Source of the DNA: Gammaproteobacteria bacterium
Lineage (GTDB): Bacteria > Pseudomonadota > Gammaproteobacteria > S012-40
Reading direction: 5' to 3'
NCBI GenBank assembly: GCA_029884425.1
Contig: JAOUHV010000002.1
Location: forward strand, 1-64,000
Length of the DNA stretch: 64,000 nucleotides
Shown here: positions 29,862 through 40,172 of the stretch, piece by piece
Position numbering within the stretch: the stretch's first letter is position 1
Layout: each line of letters starts with the position of its first letter
The notes under the pieces: model-generated
Database searches by the model: none
Told to the model about the DNA's origin: nothing
What the model saw: only the letters and a program-made list of their open reading frames with translations
Program-made: the position numbers and the translations under genes

Positions 29862-31457
29862 ATGGCTGACCAATACCATCACGACGTTCTTATCATCGGC
29901 GCTGGCGCTGCAGGACTCACTGCCGCCCTGAGGCTTGCCGACCATTGTCGCGTCGCTGTTCTGGCCAAGGGGCCCCTCAAAGAAGGGAGTACCCTCTATG
30001 CTCAAGGTGGCATCTCCGCCGTTTTGGACGGCGATGACACCATCGAATCTCACATTGAAGACACGTTGCGCGCCGGCGCCGGACTATGCGACCAGGCGGC
30101 GGTCCGCCATACGGCAACCCACGGGAAACAAGCAGTAGAATGGCTGGTTAAACAAGGTGTCATGTTTACCCGCAAAGATGACGACTCCGACTACCACCTG
30201 ACCCGCGAAGGCGGCCACAGCCACCGCCGCGTCGCCCATGCCGATGACGCGACCGGCAGAGCCATAGAGACCAGCCTGGAAGCTCGCGCACGCGCTCATG
30301 CCAACATCGATTTGTTTGAGCACCACATCGTCGTAGACCTGATTACCGGCAAAAAAGTTCAGCAAAACCATGGAAATTGTTTGGGTGCCTACGTTCTAGA
30401 CAAAGACCAGCAAGTCGTCCAGGTCTTCCGCGCACGCAATGTGATTCTCGCCACCGGCGGGGCCAGCAAGGTGTATCTGTACACCTCCAATCCCGACGTT
30501 TCCACTGGCGACGGCGTAGCCCTTGCCTGGCGCGCCGGCTGTCGCGTCGCCAACATGGAGTTCATCCAGTTCCACCCGACCTGCCTGTACCATCCCAAGG
30601 CCAAGAGCTTTTTGATCACCGAAGCCATTCGCGGCGAAGGTGGCAAACTGCGGCTACCCAATGGTAAACCGTTCATGCACAAGTACGATGCTCAGGGCGA
30701 ACTGGCCCCGCGCGACATCGTCGCCCGCGCCATCGACCACGAAATGAAGCGCGTCGGGGTCGACTATGTGCTGCTGGACATCAGCTACAAATCGACAGAA
30801 TTCATTCAGGGACATTTCCCCAATATTTATCAGCGCTGCCTGGAATTCGGTTACGACATGACCAAGGAAGCCCTGCCCGTCGTACCCGCAGCGCATTACA
30901 CCTGCGGTGGCGTCGTCGCCGACTTGCACGGCCGCACCGACATTGCCGGCTTGTACGCCATCGGCGAAGTAGCCTACAGCGGACTGCACGGTGCCAACCG
31001 TCTAGCCAGCAACTCACTGCTGGAGTGTATTGTGTTTGGTTTTGCCGCCGCTGACGACATTGTACAAAACCTGCAACATCGCCCCATGCCGGCACCGCTG
31101 CCCGAGTGGGACGAAAGCCAAGTCACGGACTCGGACGAAGAAATTTCCATCGCCCACAACTGGGATGAACTGCGTCGCTGTATGTGGGACTACGTTGGCA
31201 TTGTCCGCAGCAACAAACGTCTGCAATGGGCGCAGCGACGGGTGGATTTGATCAAACAGGAAGTGGCCGATTATTACGGTAATTTCCGCGTCACCAACGA
31301 TTTACTGGAATTGCGTAACCTGCTGCTGGTCGCCGAACTGATCATTCGCTGCGCCCGCGAACGCAAAGAAAGTCGCGGTCTGCATTACACCCTGGATTAC
31401 CTGGACACCGACCCCGCCCAAGCCTGCCCGACCATACTTACACCGGATCAAACCTGA
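29862..31457 (+). CDS. nadB: L-aspartate oxidase NadB
   Basis: FAD enzyme that oxidises L-aspartate to iminoaspartate, first step of de novo NAD synthesis. [19 protein letters not shown] binds [60 protein letters not shown] and ARGGEGG-like [12 protein letters not shown] belong to the substrate site, and [19 protein letters not shown] plus [15 protein letters not shown] are conserved. 531 residues is normal. The gene diverges from rpoE, a conserved gammaproteobacterial arrangement. Its stop codon lies in an inverted repeat shared with ygfX. Confidence 0.96.
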   Translation: MADQYHHDVLIIGAGAAGLTAALRLADHCRVAVLAKGPLKEGSTLYAQGGISAVLDGDDTIESHIEDTLRAGAGLCDQAAVRHTATHGKQAVEWLVKQGVMFTRKDDDSDYHLTREGGHSHRRVAHADDATGRAIETSLEARARAHANIDLFEHHIVVDLITGKKVQQNHGNCLGAYVLDKDQQVVQVFRARNVILATGGASKVYLYTSNPDVSTGDGVALAWRAGCRVANMEFIQFHPTCLYHPKAKSFLITEAIRGEGGKLRLPNGKPFMHKYDAQGELAPRDIVARAIDHEMKRVGVDYVLLDISYKSTEFIQGHFPNIYQRCLEFGYDMTKEALPVVPAAHYTCGGVVADLHGRTDIAGLYAIGEVAYSGLHGANRLASNSLLECIVFGFAAADDIVQNLQHRPMPAPLPEWDESQVTDSDEEISIAHNWDELRRCMWDYVGIVRSNKRLQWAQRRVDLIKQEVADYYGNFRVTNDLLELRNLLLVAELIIRCARERKESRGLHYTLDYLDTDPAQACPTILTPDQT

Positions 31458-31462
31458 TCCGG
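31443..31462. terminator. Perfect palindrome at the convergent nadB/ygfX stops
   Basis: CCGGATCA-AACC-TGATCCGG is an exact eight-base stem with a four-base loop spanning the end of both genes. There is no clear T-run on either side, so it could be a weak bidirectional terminator or an RNA-stabilising hairpin. Confidence 0.5.
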
Positions 31463-31912
31463 CGAGAGTGTTTGCACCGCAGCCAAACGCAAGCGCACTC
31501 GCAAACGTCGTTGAACATCGTCTTCACGCTTGCCGATGATCAACGCCACATGACGCAGGCGCTTCGTCTCCACGCAGAAATTCAAAATTAACAAGCCAGG
31601 ATGAACCAGGCTGTCGTTGGCCAGAGTGGCCGCCAGCCGCTGACCATCACGCCGCAACAGCCACCATTGATCATGCTCGTCCCAGGTCAATGCCCGCACC
31701 GACCAAGGAAATCGGCGTAGCCCATAATTCAGCGCGCAATAAACCCCGCTGAGCAACAAGCCGGCGCTCAGCAGTATTTTGATCGACAACGACAAGGTAG
31801 TTGGCCAAATCACCCCCATCGCCAGCAAATGCAAACCAGCGAACAGGGAGAATAAAAACCTGGAAGGCGTTAACTCAAGACTTAACGGCGAGGCGTATTT
31901 TTTCGATGACAT
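31448..31912 (-). CDS. ygfX: YgfX (CptA)-like inner-membrane protein
   Basis: 154 residues, two membrane helices near residues 19-62, with [20 protein letters not shown] at the N-terminus and a cytoplasmic C-terminal domain ([17 protein letters not shown]). This is the YgfX layout. The gene overlaps the end of sdhE, its conserved partner. In Escherichia coli the pair was described as a toxin-antitoxin system (CptAB), but sdhE is now known as the flavinylation factor, so a toxin role is uncertain. Confidence 0.8.
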   Translation of the reverse strand: MSSKKYASPLSLELTPSRFLFSLFAGLHLLAMGVIWPTTLSLSIKILLSAGLLLSGVYCALNYGLRRFPWSVRALTWDEHDQWWLLRRDGQRLAATLANDSLVHPGLLILNFCVETKRLRHVALIIGKREDDVQRRLRVRLRLAAVQTLSPDQV

Positions 31913-32144
31913 CCTGTAACTCGTCGGATTCGGCCTGGACTTTCCCCAGGCACAATTCCAACAGTTCCTGGTCAGGAAAATCCAGCAATTGCTGAAAAAC
32001 CAGCTTTTGCTCCATGCTCAGCCGAGCATAGCCCTTCTCCAAAAAACTCTCCAGCAGAATGTCCAGCTCCAGCATGCCGCGGCGACAAGCCCAGCGCAGA
32101 CGGCCGGGCGATAACAGCATTGGTTCGTCGATAATCGTATCCAT
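31875..32144 (-). CDS. sdhE: Succinate dehydrogenase assembly factor SdhE
   Basis: A small soluble protein of 89 residues that promotes covalent FAD attachment to SdhA. The RGMLELD motif at residues 22-28 is the defining SdhE signature and LLDFPDQELLEL follows. It begins right at the sdhB stop, in one operon with sdhCDAB, which fits its role closely. Confidence 0.93.
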   Translation of the reverse strand: MDTIIDEPMLLSPGRLRWACRRGMLELDILLESFLEKGYARLSMEQKLVFQQLLDFPDQELLELCLGKVQAESDELQDVIEKIRLAVKS

Positions 32145-32845
32145 CAGATGATGTGCTTAACCATTTTCTTTTTGATTTCACCGATCGCCTTGCTGGGATT
32201 GAGCCCTTTGGGACAAACATCGGTGCAATTCATGATGGTGTGACAGCGGAACAAACGGTATGGTCCTTCCAGTTCGGTCAGACGCTCAGACGTTGCCTGA
32301 TCGCGACTGTCCTCAAGAAAACGCGCCGCCTGCAACAATGCCGCCGGCCCACGGAATTTGTCCGGATTCCACCAGAATGACGGGCACGAAGTCGAGCAAC
32401 ACGCACACAGAATGCACTCGTACAAGCCATCGAGCTTGTCACGGTCTTCCGGACTTTGCAGACGCTCGATTTCAGGCTCCGCATCATGGGTGATCAAATA
32501 GGGTTTGACCGATTTGTACTGATGGAAAAACTGACTCAGATCCACAATCAAATCGCGAATCACCGGCATTCCTGGCAGTGGACGGATTTCCACATGATTA
32601 CCTAGTTCACTGACCTGGGTGATGCACGACAAGCGATTACGACCATTGACGTTCATCCCGTCCGAACCACACACCCCTTCACCGCAAGAGCTGCGAAAAC
32701 CCAGGGTTTCATCCTTGAGTTTGATCTTGTTCAATACTTCCAGCAACATCGTGCCGGGTGGAACCTCGGCATCATCCAGTTCAAAGTCCTGCATGTAGGG
32801 TTCTTTGTCAGTTTCTGGATTGTAGCGATAGATGGAAAAGCGCAT
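32144..32845 (-). CDS. sdhB: Succinate dehydrogenase iron-sulfur subunit SdhB
   Basis: Electron-transfer subunit with the [2Fe-2S] ligands in RSSCGEGVCGSDGMNVNG and LSC, and the [4Fe-4S]/[3Fe-4S] ligands in CILCACCSTSCPSFW and CHTIMNCTDVCPKGLNP. About 233 residues. The ATG at 32845 follows GGAGTG; the frame extends to 32884 over the sdhA end but this is not the likely start. Confidence 0.95.
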   Translation of the reverse strand: MRFSIYRYNPETDKEPYMQDFELDDAEVPPGTMLLEVLNKIKLKDETLGFRSSCGEGVCGSDGMNVNGRNRLSCITQVSELGNHVEIRPLPGMPVIRDLIVDLSQFFHQYKSVKPYLITHDAEPEIERLQSPEDRDKLDGLYECILCACCSTSCPSFWWNPDKFRGPAALLQAARFLEDSRDQATSERLTELEGPYRLFRCHTIMNCTDVCPKGLNPSKAIGEIKKKMVKHII

Positions 32846-32873
32846 CGTCACTCCTTTGTCTGTTCGGCAGGGT

Positions 32874-34637
32874 CTAGTACACACGTTCTTTAGGTGGAAA
32901 ACTTTCCACCGTTAGCGGCTGGGTGCGCACAGGTTTGTAGCTCATCCGCTGTCCGTCCATAAAATACAGGCTGTGTTTCATCCAGTTTTTGTCATCACGC
33001 GTAGGGAAATCCACCCGGCTGTGTGCGCCGCGACTTTCCTTGCGGTACAGCGCAGAATGCACCGTCGCCAGCGCCACTTCCATCAAGTTTTCCAGCTCCA
33101 GCGCCTCTATGCGCGAGGTATTGAAAATCCGACTGTGATCCTGCAGACGCACATCCTTCATCCGATCGCGCAGGGCCTGCACGCGGCGAACGCCTTCGGC
33201 GAGAATATCCTCGGTGCGGAACACGCCGCAGTGATCTTCCATTTCCTTTTGCAATTGCGCGCGCAAGCCACCAACTGTCTCGCCATCGCCTTTTTGATCC
33301 CAACGGGTAAGGCGTGCCATGGCCTGATCCACACTGTCCTGATTCAGCGGACGGTGATAGCGATGATCTTCTAAAAACTCGACAATGTGATTTCCTGCGG
33401 CACGACCAAACACGATGATGTCCAGCAGCGAATTACCGCCCAGGCGATTCGCGCCATGCACTGACACGCATGCACATTCACCGATGGCATACAAACCAGG
33501 CACGGGTTCTTCGGCAACACTACCAAACGGTACCACCACCTGACCAAAACGATTGGTCGGAATGCCCCCCATGGTGTAATGCGCAGTAGGATAAATCGGA
33601 ATCGGTGCCTCAGCGGGGTCAATGCCGACAAACGTCCGCGCCGTTTCGGAAATCCCCGGCAGGCGTTTGTGCACAACCTCTTTGCCCAAATGATCCAGCT
33701 TTAGCAGCACATGATCCGCATTGGGACCACAGCCACGACCTTCTTTTACCTCAGTGTAAATCGCACGACTGACCACATCGCGACTGGCCAGATCTTTGGC
33801 ATTGGGCGCATAACGCTCCATAAAGCGTTCGCCATCTTTGTTCAGCAGATAACCGCCTTCGCCACGCGCACCTTCGGTGATCAACATACCTTTGCCGGCA
33901 ATGCCGGTGGGATGAAACTGAAAAAACTCCATGTCCTGCAACGGCACACCGGCGCGCAGCGCCATGGCCATACCGTCACCGGTGTTAATTTTGGCATTGG
34001 TGTTGGTGCGATAAATTCGCCCCGCACCGCCGGTGGCCAGCAACGTGGTCTTGGCCTCGATAATCAGCGGCTCACCGGTTTCAATTTCCATCACCAGCGC
34101 CCCCAGAATGGCGCCGTCTTTATCACGCAACAAATCGATGGAAAAATATTCGTCAAAAAAATGCGTCTTGGCGCGCAGATTTTGCTGATACAGAGAATGT
34201 AAAATCGCATGACCGGTACGGTCTGCCGCCGCACACGTCCGTGCCGCCTGTGCGCCACCAAAATTCTGGCTCTGACCGCCAAACGGACGCTGATAAATTT
34301 TGCCATTGTCCAGACGTGAAAACGGCACGCCGGCATGTTCCAGTTCATACACCAGATGCGAAGCCGCCCGACACATGTACTCCACTGCGTCCTGATCAGC
34401 CAGATAATCGCCACCTTTGATAGTGTCGTACATGTGCCAATGCCAGTTATCCGGCAGCACGTTGGCCAGCGCAGCATTGACTCCGCCCTGTGCCGCCACC
34501 GTGTGCGACCGGGTAGGAAAGACCTTGGAAACCACCGCCACATTGGCCTCGGCCTGTGCAAGCTGCAACGCGGCCCGCATACCAGCACCACCGGCGCCAA
34601 TCACAAGGGCATCAAATCGACGTCTTGGAATATTCAT
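32874..34637 (-). CDS. sdhA: Succinate dehydrogenase flavoprotein subunit SdhA
   Basis: Oxidises succinate to fumarate. FAD binding: [17 protein letters not shown]-type N-terminus. The covalent FAD histidine is in [39 protein letters not shown] and [13 protein letters not shown] hold active-site residues, and [17 protein letters not shown] binds FAD. 587 residues is standard. Second-last catalytic gene in the sdhCDABE order. Confidence 0.96.
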   Translation of the reverse strand: MNIPRRRFDALVIGAGGAGMRAALQLAQAEANVAVVSKVFPTRSHTVAAQGGVNAALANVLPDNWHWHMYDTIKGGDYLADQDAVEYMCRAASHLVYELEHAGVPFSRLDNGKIYQRPFGGQSQNFGGAQAARTCAAADRTGHAILHSLYQQNLRAKTHFFDEYFSIDLLRDKDGAILGALVMEIETGEPLIIEAKTTLLATGGAGRIYRTNTNAKINTGDGMAMALRAGVPLQDMEFFQFHPTGIAGKGMLITEGARGEGGYLLNKDGERFMERYAPNAKDLASRDVVSRAIYTEVKEGRGCGPNADHVLLKLDHLGKEVVHKRLPGISETARTFVGIDPAEAPIPIYPTAHYTMGGIPTNRFGQVVVPFGSVAEEPVPGLYAIGECACVSVHGANRLGGNSLLDIIVFGRAAGNHIVEFLEDHRYHRPLNQDSVDQAMARLTRWDQKGDGETVGGLRAQLQKEMEDHCGVFRTEDILAEGVRRVQALRDRMKDVRLQDHSRIFNTSRIEALELENLMEVALATVHSALYRKESRGAHSRVDFPTRDDKNWMKHSLYFMDGQRMSYKPVRTQPLTVESFPPKERVY

Positions 34638-34640
34638 GGA

Positions 34641-34973
34641 TTAGATCACCAATAGTATGCGTAAAACCCAGATCAACATGGCCAATAAAAACATGCCCAG
34701 CAGACTCAACAACGCGACGCGCAACCCATCGGGATGCACATAATCCATGATCACGTCGCGGCCTCCTACCCAGGCATGGCTGATTGCCGCCAACCAAAAC
34801 AATGCCACCCCAACCACAATCACCGGCTGTTGCAAAAATGCCATCCAGGCGATGTAATCCGTCGGCCGAACCACCAGCATACACACCGCAAATGCCACGA
34901 TGAAAAATGCCAGATAAACCGCACTGACACGTTGCAACACGAACGGCCGAACACCCCCAGCGCGCCAGCTCAT
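34641..34973 (-). CDS. sdhD: Succinate dehydrogenase membrane anchor SdhD
   Basis: 110 residues with three membrane helices. RVSAVYLAFFIVAF is the quinone-side helix, and SHAWVGGRDVIMDYVHP carries the heme histidine and quinone tyrosine/aspartate region. It overlaps sdhC by four bases and is followed directly by sdhA. Confidence 0.92.
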   Translation of the reverse strand: MSWRAGGVRPFVLQRVSAVYLAFFIVAFAVCMLVVRPTDYIAWMAFLQQPVIVVGVALFWLAAISHAWVGGRDVIMDYVHPDGLRVALLSLLGMFLLAMLIWVLRILLVI

Positions 34974-35359
34974 AACACCACCCCAATGACCAGTAATGCC
35001 ACAATCACAACCTCAGCAACCAGCACCCAGCCGGCCGCTCGCCGTGCCGAAGCCTTGGACGTCGCAACATCCAAATCAAATAACAGAAACCGTATACCCG
35101 CAAAAAAATGATGTGCTATCGCCCAGCACAACAATACCGTCACCACCTTGCCCAAGGGATGCGACAAAATCGCCTCCGCCTGGGCATAGCCCGCGCTATT
35201 GCTCACCGACAATTGCAATAGATAAATGAAAAACGGCAGCGCCAGCAACAATAACACCCCTGAAATGCGGTGCAAAATCGAGACAACTCCCGTGATGGGC
35301 AATCTGATCTTGGTGAGATCCAGATGCTTGGGTCGAGGGGGCTTGCGTAAAGTTTCCAT
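34970..35359 (-). CDS. sdhC: Succinate dehydrogenase cytochrome b556 subunit SdhC
   Basis: About 129 residues and three membrane helices; RPKHLDLTKIRLPITGVVSILHRISG-type N-terminus, with SILHRISGV (quinone serine and arginine) and HHFFAGIRFLLFD (heme histidine). Either ATG 35359 or GTG 35371 could be the start; the ATG is taken by family length. It heads the sdhCDAB-sdhE-ygfX operon and faces ygfZ across a 153-base spacer. Confidence 0.92.
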   Translation of the reverse strand: METLRKPPRPKHLDLTKIRLPITGVVSILHRISGVLLLLALPFFIYLLQLSVSNSAGYAQAEAILSHPLGKVVTVLLCWAIAHHFFAGIRFLLFDLDVATSKASARRAAGWVLVAEVVIVALLVIGVVL

Positions 35360-35524
35360 TTTATCGTTCACTCAGCTCAATGATCGCGAATTTTCTGTAA
35401 GCGCCAATTAACCCACAATTCAGCAAGTTCTATACCGAGCAGTCGCCATGCACATAACATGGTATTTAACTCCCCGGAAATTGATTACAATTTTAGAGTT
35501 TAAACATCGCAGGTAATTTTCAGT

Positions 35525-36541
35525 ATGATACAGGCATGGCAAACCTTTCTAAAACAGCAAGGTGCAAAAATTGAGCAGGATCAGGTCGTCGGTTTCGAAT
35601 CCGCCACTGGTCAAGCGGGCATTTGCCCCCTCAACCGCTGGCAGTTATTCCGCATCTCCGGTGCTGACGCCGCTACGTTCATGCAGGGCCAATTCAGTAA
35701 CGATGTCCGCCAGCTTAACGGCAGCAACAGCCAACTGAGCAGCTACAACAGCCCCAAAGGGCGGATGTACAGCTGTTTTGTTCTTTTCAAACACCAGGAA
35801 AATTTCTATCTGCGACTCCCTGGCGAAATTGCTGCGCAAGTCATCAAACGACTGCGAATGTTTGTGATGCGCTCAGCGGTGGTCATTGACGATGTCAGCG
35901 AGCAATTTGTCCACCTGGGAATCATTGGCAGCACCAGCGAACTGCAGCACGCCGGCCTACCTGCGCCAACAGATGAGCGTGGTTTTCAGGAGCATCAAGG
36001 CATCCTGATTCTGCGCGCAGCGGGAGCATCGCCGCGCTTTGAACTGTTCGTTCCTGTGGATCAGGCGCAAACCATCTGGTCACAGCTAACGCCGCATTTA
36101 TCCCCTGCCGCCGAACAACAATGGGAGCTAGCGGAAATCCGTGCAGGTCAACCGGACATTTATCAAACCACACTGGAAGCGTTTGTACCACAAATGGCCA
36201 ACCTGGATCTGATCGGCGGCATCAGCTTCAACAAAGGCTGCTACACCGGCCAGGAGATCGTGGCGCGCACCCATTACCTGGGAAAACAAAAAAAGCGCAT
36301 GTACCTGCTTCGCACCAGCAGCACCGCCGTTCAGACTGGCGACAAATTGTTTGAACACAACAGTGACAATACTCAAAGCATTGGTGAAATAGTTCGTGCG
36401 GCAACCAACGAACAAGGGGGCCAGGATTTTCTCGCCGTCATGCAGATAAAAAGCTGCCAGGCCGATTTGCGTTTACACAGCATCGAAGGCGAGGCGTGCA
36501 CCTTGCTACCTCAGCCCTATGAACTGCCGTTAGGCGAATAA
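35525..36541 (+). CDS. ygfZ: tRNA-modifying / Fe-S assembly protein YgfZ
   Basis: Folate-binding GcvT-like protein that assists Fe-S cluster enzymes and tRNA modification. The signature KGCYTGQEIVARTHYLG, with its essential cysteine, begins at residue 237. FMQGQFSNDV and YNSPKGRMYSCF fit the N-terminal GcvT fold. 338 residues is typical. Near sdhE as in other gammaproteobacteria. A convergent hairpin follows the stop. Confidence 0.93.
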   Translation: MIQAWQTFLKQQGAKIEQDQVVGFESATGQAGICPLNRWQLFRISGADAATFMQGQFSNDVRQLNGSNSQLSSYNSPKGRMYSCFVLFKHQENFYLRLPGEIAAQVIKRLRMFVMRSAVVIDDVSEQFVHLGIIGSTSELQHAGLPAPTDERGFQEHQGILILRAAGASPRFELFVPVDQAQTIWSQLTPHLSPAAEQQWELAEIRAGQPDIYQTTLEAFVPQMANLDLIGGISFNKGCYTGQEIVARTHYLGKQKKRMYLLRTSSTAVQTGDKLFEHNSDNTQSIGEIVRAATNEQGGQDFLAVMQIKSCQADLRLHSIEGEACTLLPQPYELPLGE

Positions 36542-36548
36542 CTGGAAC

Positions 36549-36575
36549 GCGCGGGAAACTAACTGTTTTCCGCGC
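36549..36575. terminator. Convergent terminator hairpin between ygfZ and the hybrid kinase gene
   Basis: GCGCGGGAAAC (36549-36559) pairs with GTTTTCCGCGC (36565-36575) with one G-T wobble and a short loop. It overlaps the kinase stop codon. It can serve both directions; T-runs are short. Confidence 0.6.
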
Positions 36576-39240
36576 TCATTTCGGTCAGCAGTACTGCGAT
36601 ATTTTCTTTGGCCGCCGATAAGCGTGCTGACAGGTTGTCATACTTCATTTGCAACAAATCCAGCTCCAGCGACTTTATCTCGGCATGCAATGACTGTAAG
36701 CGGAAGTAACCCGCCAAACCATTTAGCTTATGCACACTCGAATGCACTGCAGCCATGTCTTCCCGCTCGCAAGCTTCAATCGCTTGAGAAATATGCAGCG
36801 GCAACTCCTGCTTCAACTGAGGCAACAAACTTGCCGGAACATTGACCTGCTGTGCCATCACAAATGTTTGTTCTGCCGAACCGGCTTTCAATCTATCCAA
36901 GGCCAACCATTTCCCCAGGGTTTTCCACAATTGCTGTTCAGTGATCGGTTTAAATAAAATATCATCCGCACCTGCGCGCAACAAACGCTGCTCATGATCG
37001 GCAAAAACATCAGCCGTCAGTGCAATGATCGGCACTCTTTTCTGCGGAAAATTTTGCCGCATCTGTCGACAGGCTTCGATACCATCCACACCAGGCATGT
37101 GAACATCCAACAACACCACATCCACGTCCTCAGTGCCGAATTTTTGCACCGCCTCAGCGCCATTTCTTGCCTCAATCACCTGCACCGAGCGCTGCTTCAA
37201 CAGCGTGGACACCAGCATCAGATTGAAATCATTATCATCGGCCACTAAAACACGGAAGTTCTCCATGGGAAGATCATGCCCAACCTCTGCAACACCATCA
37301 GCATAATTGACCTCCCCTTCACCATTAAGCAATTGCGAAACGCAACGGTAAATACTCATACGACGCGCAGGTTTGGAAACAACCATCAAGTGATTGTCCG
37401 AATTCAACGGCGCAGGTAATGAAAATTCCTCAACATTAGGCAACAGCAATATCGGGCCAGCATAAACCTCGCGCACGCGACTGATCATCGACTGCAACGA
37501 GCGCGATTGAGCCTCTTCCGAATTCAAACCCAACAACAGCAAGTCCACCGAATTAACAAGCATGTGTTCGAGCTTTGTAACATCACCAGTATTAAGCACC
37601 CGCATTTGCCAACCAACCAAGGTATTTCGCAGCGAACGTCGCGCCACGGGATGTGCGTCATAAACCACCGCATTGCGGCCGGCAAATATCGGCGAAACAT
37701 CATCCGGCAAGACATTTTTCTGCTTGCCTAATCGCACTTCAAACCAGAATGTTGCTCCCATGCCTGGCTCACTGGTAACGCCAATCGAACCATCCATCAG
37801 CTCAACAAAACGACGAGCGATCGATAATCCCAAACCAGTTCCTCCAAAGCGACGGGTAATCGTATTGTCGGCCTGAGAAAACGCCTTAAACAGACCTCGC
37901 TGTTCAACAGGATTTAAGCCAATGCCTGTGTCACGAACTTCCACCCGAACCGACACATAGTCTGTACCATTTTCCATCAGTGACAACTGCGCAGTAACGC
38001 CACCCTTGCTGGTAAATTTCACCGCGTTATTCAGCAGATTAGAGAATATTTGATTCAGGCGCATCGGATCTCCCGTCACTTTCACGGGCACATCCGAATC
38101 TATCAGCAATACCAATTCCAAACCTTTTTCATGCACCAGCGGACAACACATACTGATCGCATCTTCCAGACTGTCGCGAATATCAAAATCGATGTTCTCC
38201 AACTTCACATCACCGAATTCCAATTTGGAAAAGTCCAAAATATCATTGATGATAAATAGCAACTGCTCTGCCGCACGAGTTGCCGTCTGAGCATATTCGG
38301 CATTTTGATCTTTTTCACGAAGGTTCTTTTTCAGCAGGCGGGTGAACCCAAGAATGGCATTCACTGGCGTGCGGATTTCGTGACTCATTTTTGCCAGGAA
38401 ATCCGTCTTCGCCATACTAGCCAGCATCGCCTGGCGACGCGCATTTTCAAGCTCGATATTTTTTCCTTCCATGTCCTGCAGTGTTTGCTGCAGTTCACGA
38501 GTTGCCTCCTGCACACGATTTTGCAATTCGGAATGGGCTTTTTGCAGTGAATCCACCATTGAATTAAAGCCCGTCTGCAAACTCAGCAGTTCCCCAGACG
38601 CATCTTCTTTTACCCGAATATCGGATTCACCACGCTCCATGCGCTTAACCGAGCGAGTCAGGGCCATCAGCGGCATCGCCACCCCTTGCCCCATGCGCAA
38701 TCCCAGCATCAAACTGGCAAACAATCCTACCAACATAATCGCCAGCGCATTCAACCACTCGTTTTGCTGGCGCTCAATACTGGCCTCCTTGGACAGCACC
38801 ACCTCTACCCACCCCATCGTGAGCGCCGGGGCATCGCCACTCGAATGATGCTCTTCGGCGAAATCGCTCACCTGCATACCTGTTCGATAGATCTCCTGAC
38901 GAAAATACAACAATTTTCCATCACTCTCTGCCGGGCGACCGATAAAATTGTCCCGATAGGAATGCCAAACAAATTCACCCTTGGCGTCAGTCACCGCCAC
39001 AGACAAAACGTCATCCTCACGCAACGTTGCTTCGCATGCATTGCGCAATATATTTTCATTTCCGGTGAACAAACCATATTCCGCCACCGGCAACAAACTT
39101 TTCACCAGAATTTTTCCACGCGCATCCAGCTCATTACGAACATCATCGATACGTGAAGATGCAATGTAGAAACCCAATATCAACGTTACCAGCAGCACTG
39201 GCAACACCGCCAACATCACCAGACGGACACGCAAATTCAT
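36559..39240 (-). CDS. BarA-like hybrid sensor histidine kinase (893 aa)
   Basis: Membrane helix at 5-27, a periplasmic sensor, a second helix at about 162-182, then HAMP and coiled coil to about 270. HisKA carries phospho-acceptor H287 (KMSHEIRTPVNAIL), and the ATPase has NLLNNAVKFT, DTGIG and GGTGLGLSI. A receiver-like domain at about 520-640 has no acceptor aspartate (LLLLGLN), a true receiver follows with D712 (LLDVHMPGVDG), and a C-terminal Hpt domain has H837 (SSVHKLNGLAG). The layout is that of BarA/GacS. The ATG overlaps the stop of the binding-protein gene, so the two are made together. Confidence 0.92.
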   Translation of the reverse strand: MNLRVRLVMLAVLPVLLVTLILGFYIASSRIDDVRNELDARGKILVKSLLPVAEYGLFTGNENILRNACEATLREDDVLSVAVTDAKGEFVWHSYRDNFIGRPAESDGKLLYFRQEIYRTGMQVSDFAEEHHSSGDAPALTMGWVEVVLSKEASIERQQNEWLNALAIMLVGLFASLMLGLRMGQGVAMPLMALTRSVKRMERGESDIRVKEDASGELLSLQTGFNSMVDSLQKAHSELQNRVQEATRELQQTLQDMEGKNIELENARRQAMLASMAKTDFLAKMSHEIRTPVNAILGFTRLLKKNLREKDQNAEYAQTATRAAEQLLFIINDILDFSKLEFGDVKLENIDFDIRDSLEDAISMCCPLVHEKGLELVLLIDSDVPVKVTGDPMRLNQIFSNLLNNAVKFTSKGGVTAQLSLMENGTDYVSVRVEVRDTGIGLNPVEQRGLFKAFSQADNTITRRFGGTGLGLSIARRFVELMDGSIGVTSEPGMGATFWFEVRLGKQKNVLPDDVSPIFAGRNAVVYDAHPVARRSLRNTLVGWQMRVLNTGDVTKLEHMLVNSVDLLLLGLNSEEAQSRSLQSMISRVREVYAGPILLLPNVEEFSLPAPLNSDNHLMVVSKPARRMSIYRCVSQLLNGEGEVNYADGVAEVGHDLPMENFRVLVADDNDFNLMLVSTLLKQRSVQVIEARNGAEAVQKFGTEDVDVVLLDVHMPGVDGIEACRQMRQNFPQKRVPIIALTADVFADHEQRLLRAGADDILFKPITEQQLWKTLGKWLALDRLKAGSAEQTFVMAQQVNVPASLLPQLKQELPLHISQAIEACEREDMAAVHSSVHKLNGLAGYFRLQSLHAEIKSLELDLLQMKYDNLSARLSAAKENIAVLLTEMSAENS

Positions 39241-40154
39241 TGCTGCCCCCTCGGACTTTGTTGATCAATTCTCCGAAGAATCTCGTCCGAATCGGGAACA
39301 TCAAGTAACATCGATTTCGCAACCCAGCGATTTATAGCAACATCATAATATTTCGGATAACTTCCCCGGCCTCTCATTGGAATATTTTTTTGAAAATATC
39401 CGGTCAGCCATTCATTGGCCTGTCGTGACAAGTCATCAGGGGATGAGTACACCGCCGCCAATGCACCAGCCTTCACATAGGCCTGCGAAAAACCAATGAC
39501 CGGAACGTTTTGCTGATAGGCCATATACAACAACCACTTGGCAGTATTGGATTGCATCACCAGTGCATCCGGCAACGCCACAATGCCTTCACTATCTTCC
39601 AGCAATTGATTAATCGCCGTAGCGGCGACATCCTCTCTAGCGATGAATGCGGATTCAGCACGAATCCCTAATTGGATTGCAGCCTGCTGGTACGATGGCT
39701 CAACAGAGTTTTCTTTGTTTCCGGCTAACAAGCCTATGTTTTTCTTCTCTGGCAACAACACTTTGGCCAGCGCCATCACCCGCTGCGGCGATTGATCGAC
39801 GTAAATCGCACTGAAATGCCCATGTCTGGCCTGCATTACCTGATACGCAGATCGCGTAATCATCACTGACAATAATAACTTGCCTGGCGCACGCTCCAAC
39901 ACGGATTGAGTTGCCTGGCCTCCGATAGCAATGTAATTTTCCGCGCCGCCCAATGCTTCCGCTGACCATTTTTCCAGAGTCACCGTCTCAACCCGGCGTT
40001 GATACGACTGCATATTTTCAGTCAACAGTTGCGCAACCTGCTCATAGGCAGGACTTCGCAACGACATCACAATGACCGTCTGCCCCTGGTCAGCCAGTAC
40101 GTTTGTCGTCAAAAGCATCAACAGCCAAACAAGCTGCGATATCGCGCGCTTCAC
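39237..40154 (-). CDS. ABC-type substrate-binding protein (PF04392-like), likely sensory
   Basis: Signal peptide to about residue 21 (VLA-DQ), then a periplasmic binding protein of the uncharacterised ABC_sub_bind type (VIVMSLRSPAYEQVAQLL, IAIGGQATQSVLE, GLLAGNKENSVEPSYQQAA, FSQAYVKAGALAAVYSSPDDLSRQA). No permease or ATPase gene is adjacent. Its stop overlaps the hybrid kinase start by four bases and a TonB-dependent receptor gene lies 18 bases upstream, so it probably presents a ligand to the kinase rather than to a transporter. Confidence 0.8.
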   Translation of the reverse strand: MKRAISQLVWLLMLLTTNVLADQGQTVIVMSLRSPAYEQVAQLLTENMQSYQRRVETVTLEKWSAEALGGAENYIAIGGQATQSVLERAPGKLLLSVMITRSAYQVMQARHGHFSAIYVDQSPQRVMALAKVLLPEKKNIGLLAGNKENSVEPSYQQAAIQLGIRAESAFIAREDVAATAINQLLEDSEGIVALPDALVMQSNTAKWLLYMAYQQNVPVIGFSQAYVKAGALAAVYSSPDDLSRQANEWLTGYFQKNIPMRGRGSYPKYYDVAINRWVAKSMLLDVPDSDEILRRIDQQSPRGQQ

Positions 40155-40172
40155 ATCAACTACTCCGGCACA

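Noticed and set aside
31448-32144. ygfX-sdhE as a toxin-antitoxin system
   Set aside because: The neighbouring sdh operon and the RGMLELD motif point to flavinylation of SdhA; a toxin role cannot be read from the sequence.
34091-34600. Minus-strand frame of 169 codons inside sdhA
   Set aside because: A shifted-frame shadow of the well-conserved SdhA flavoprotein.
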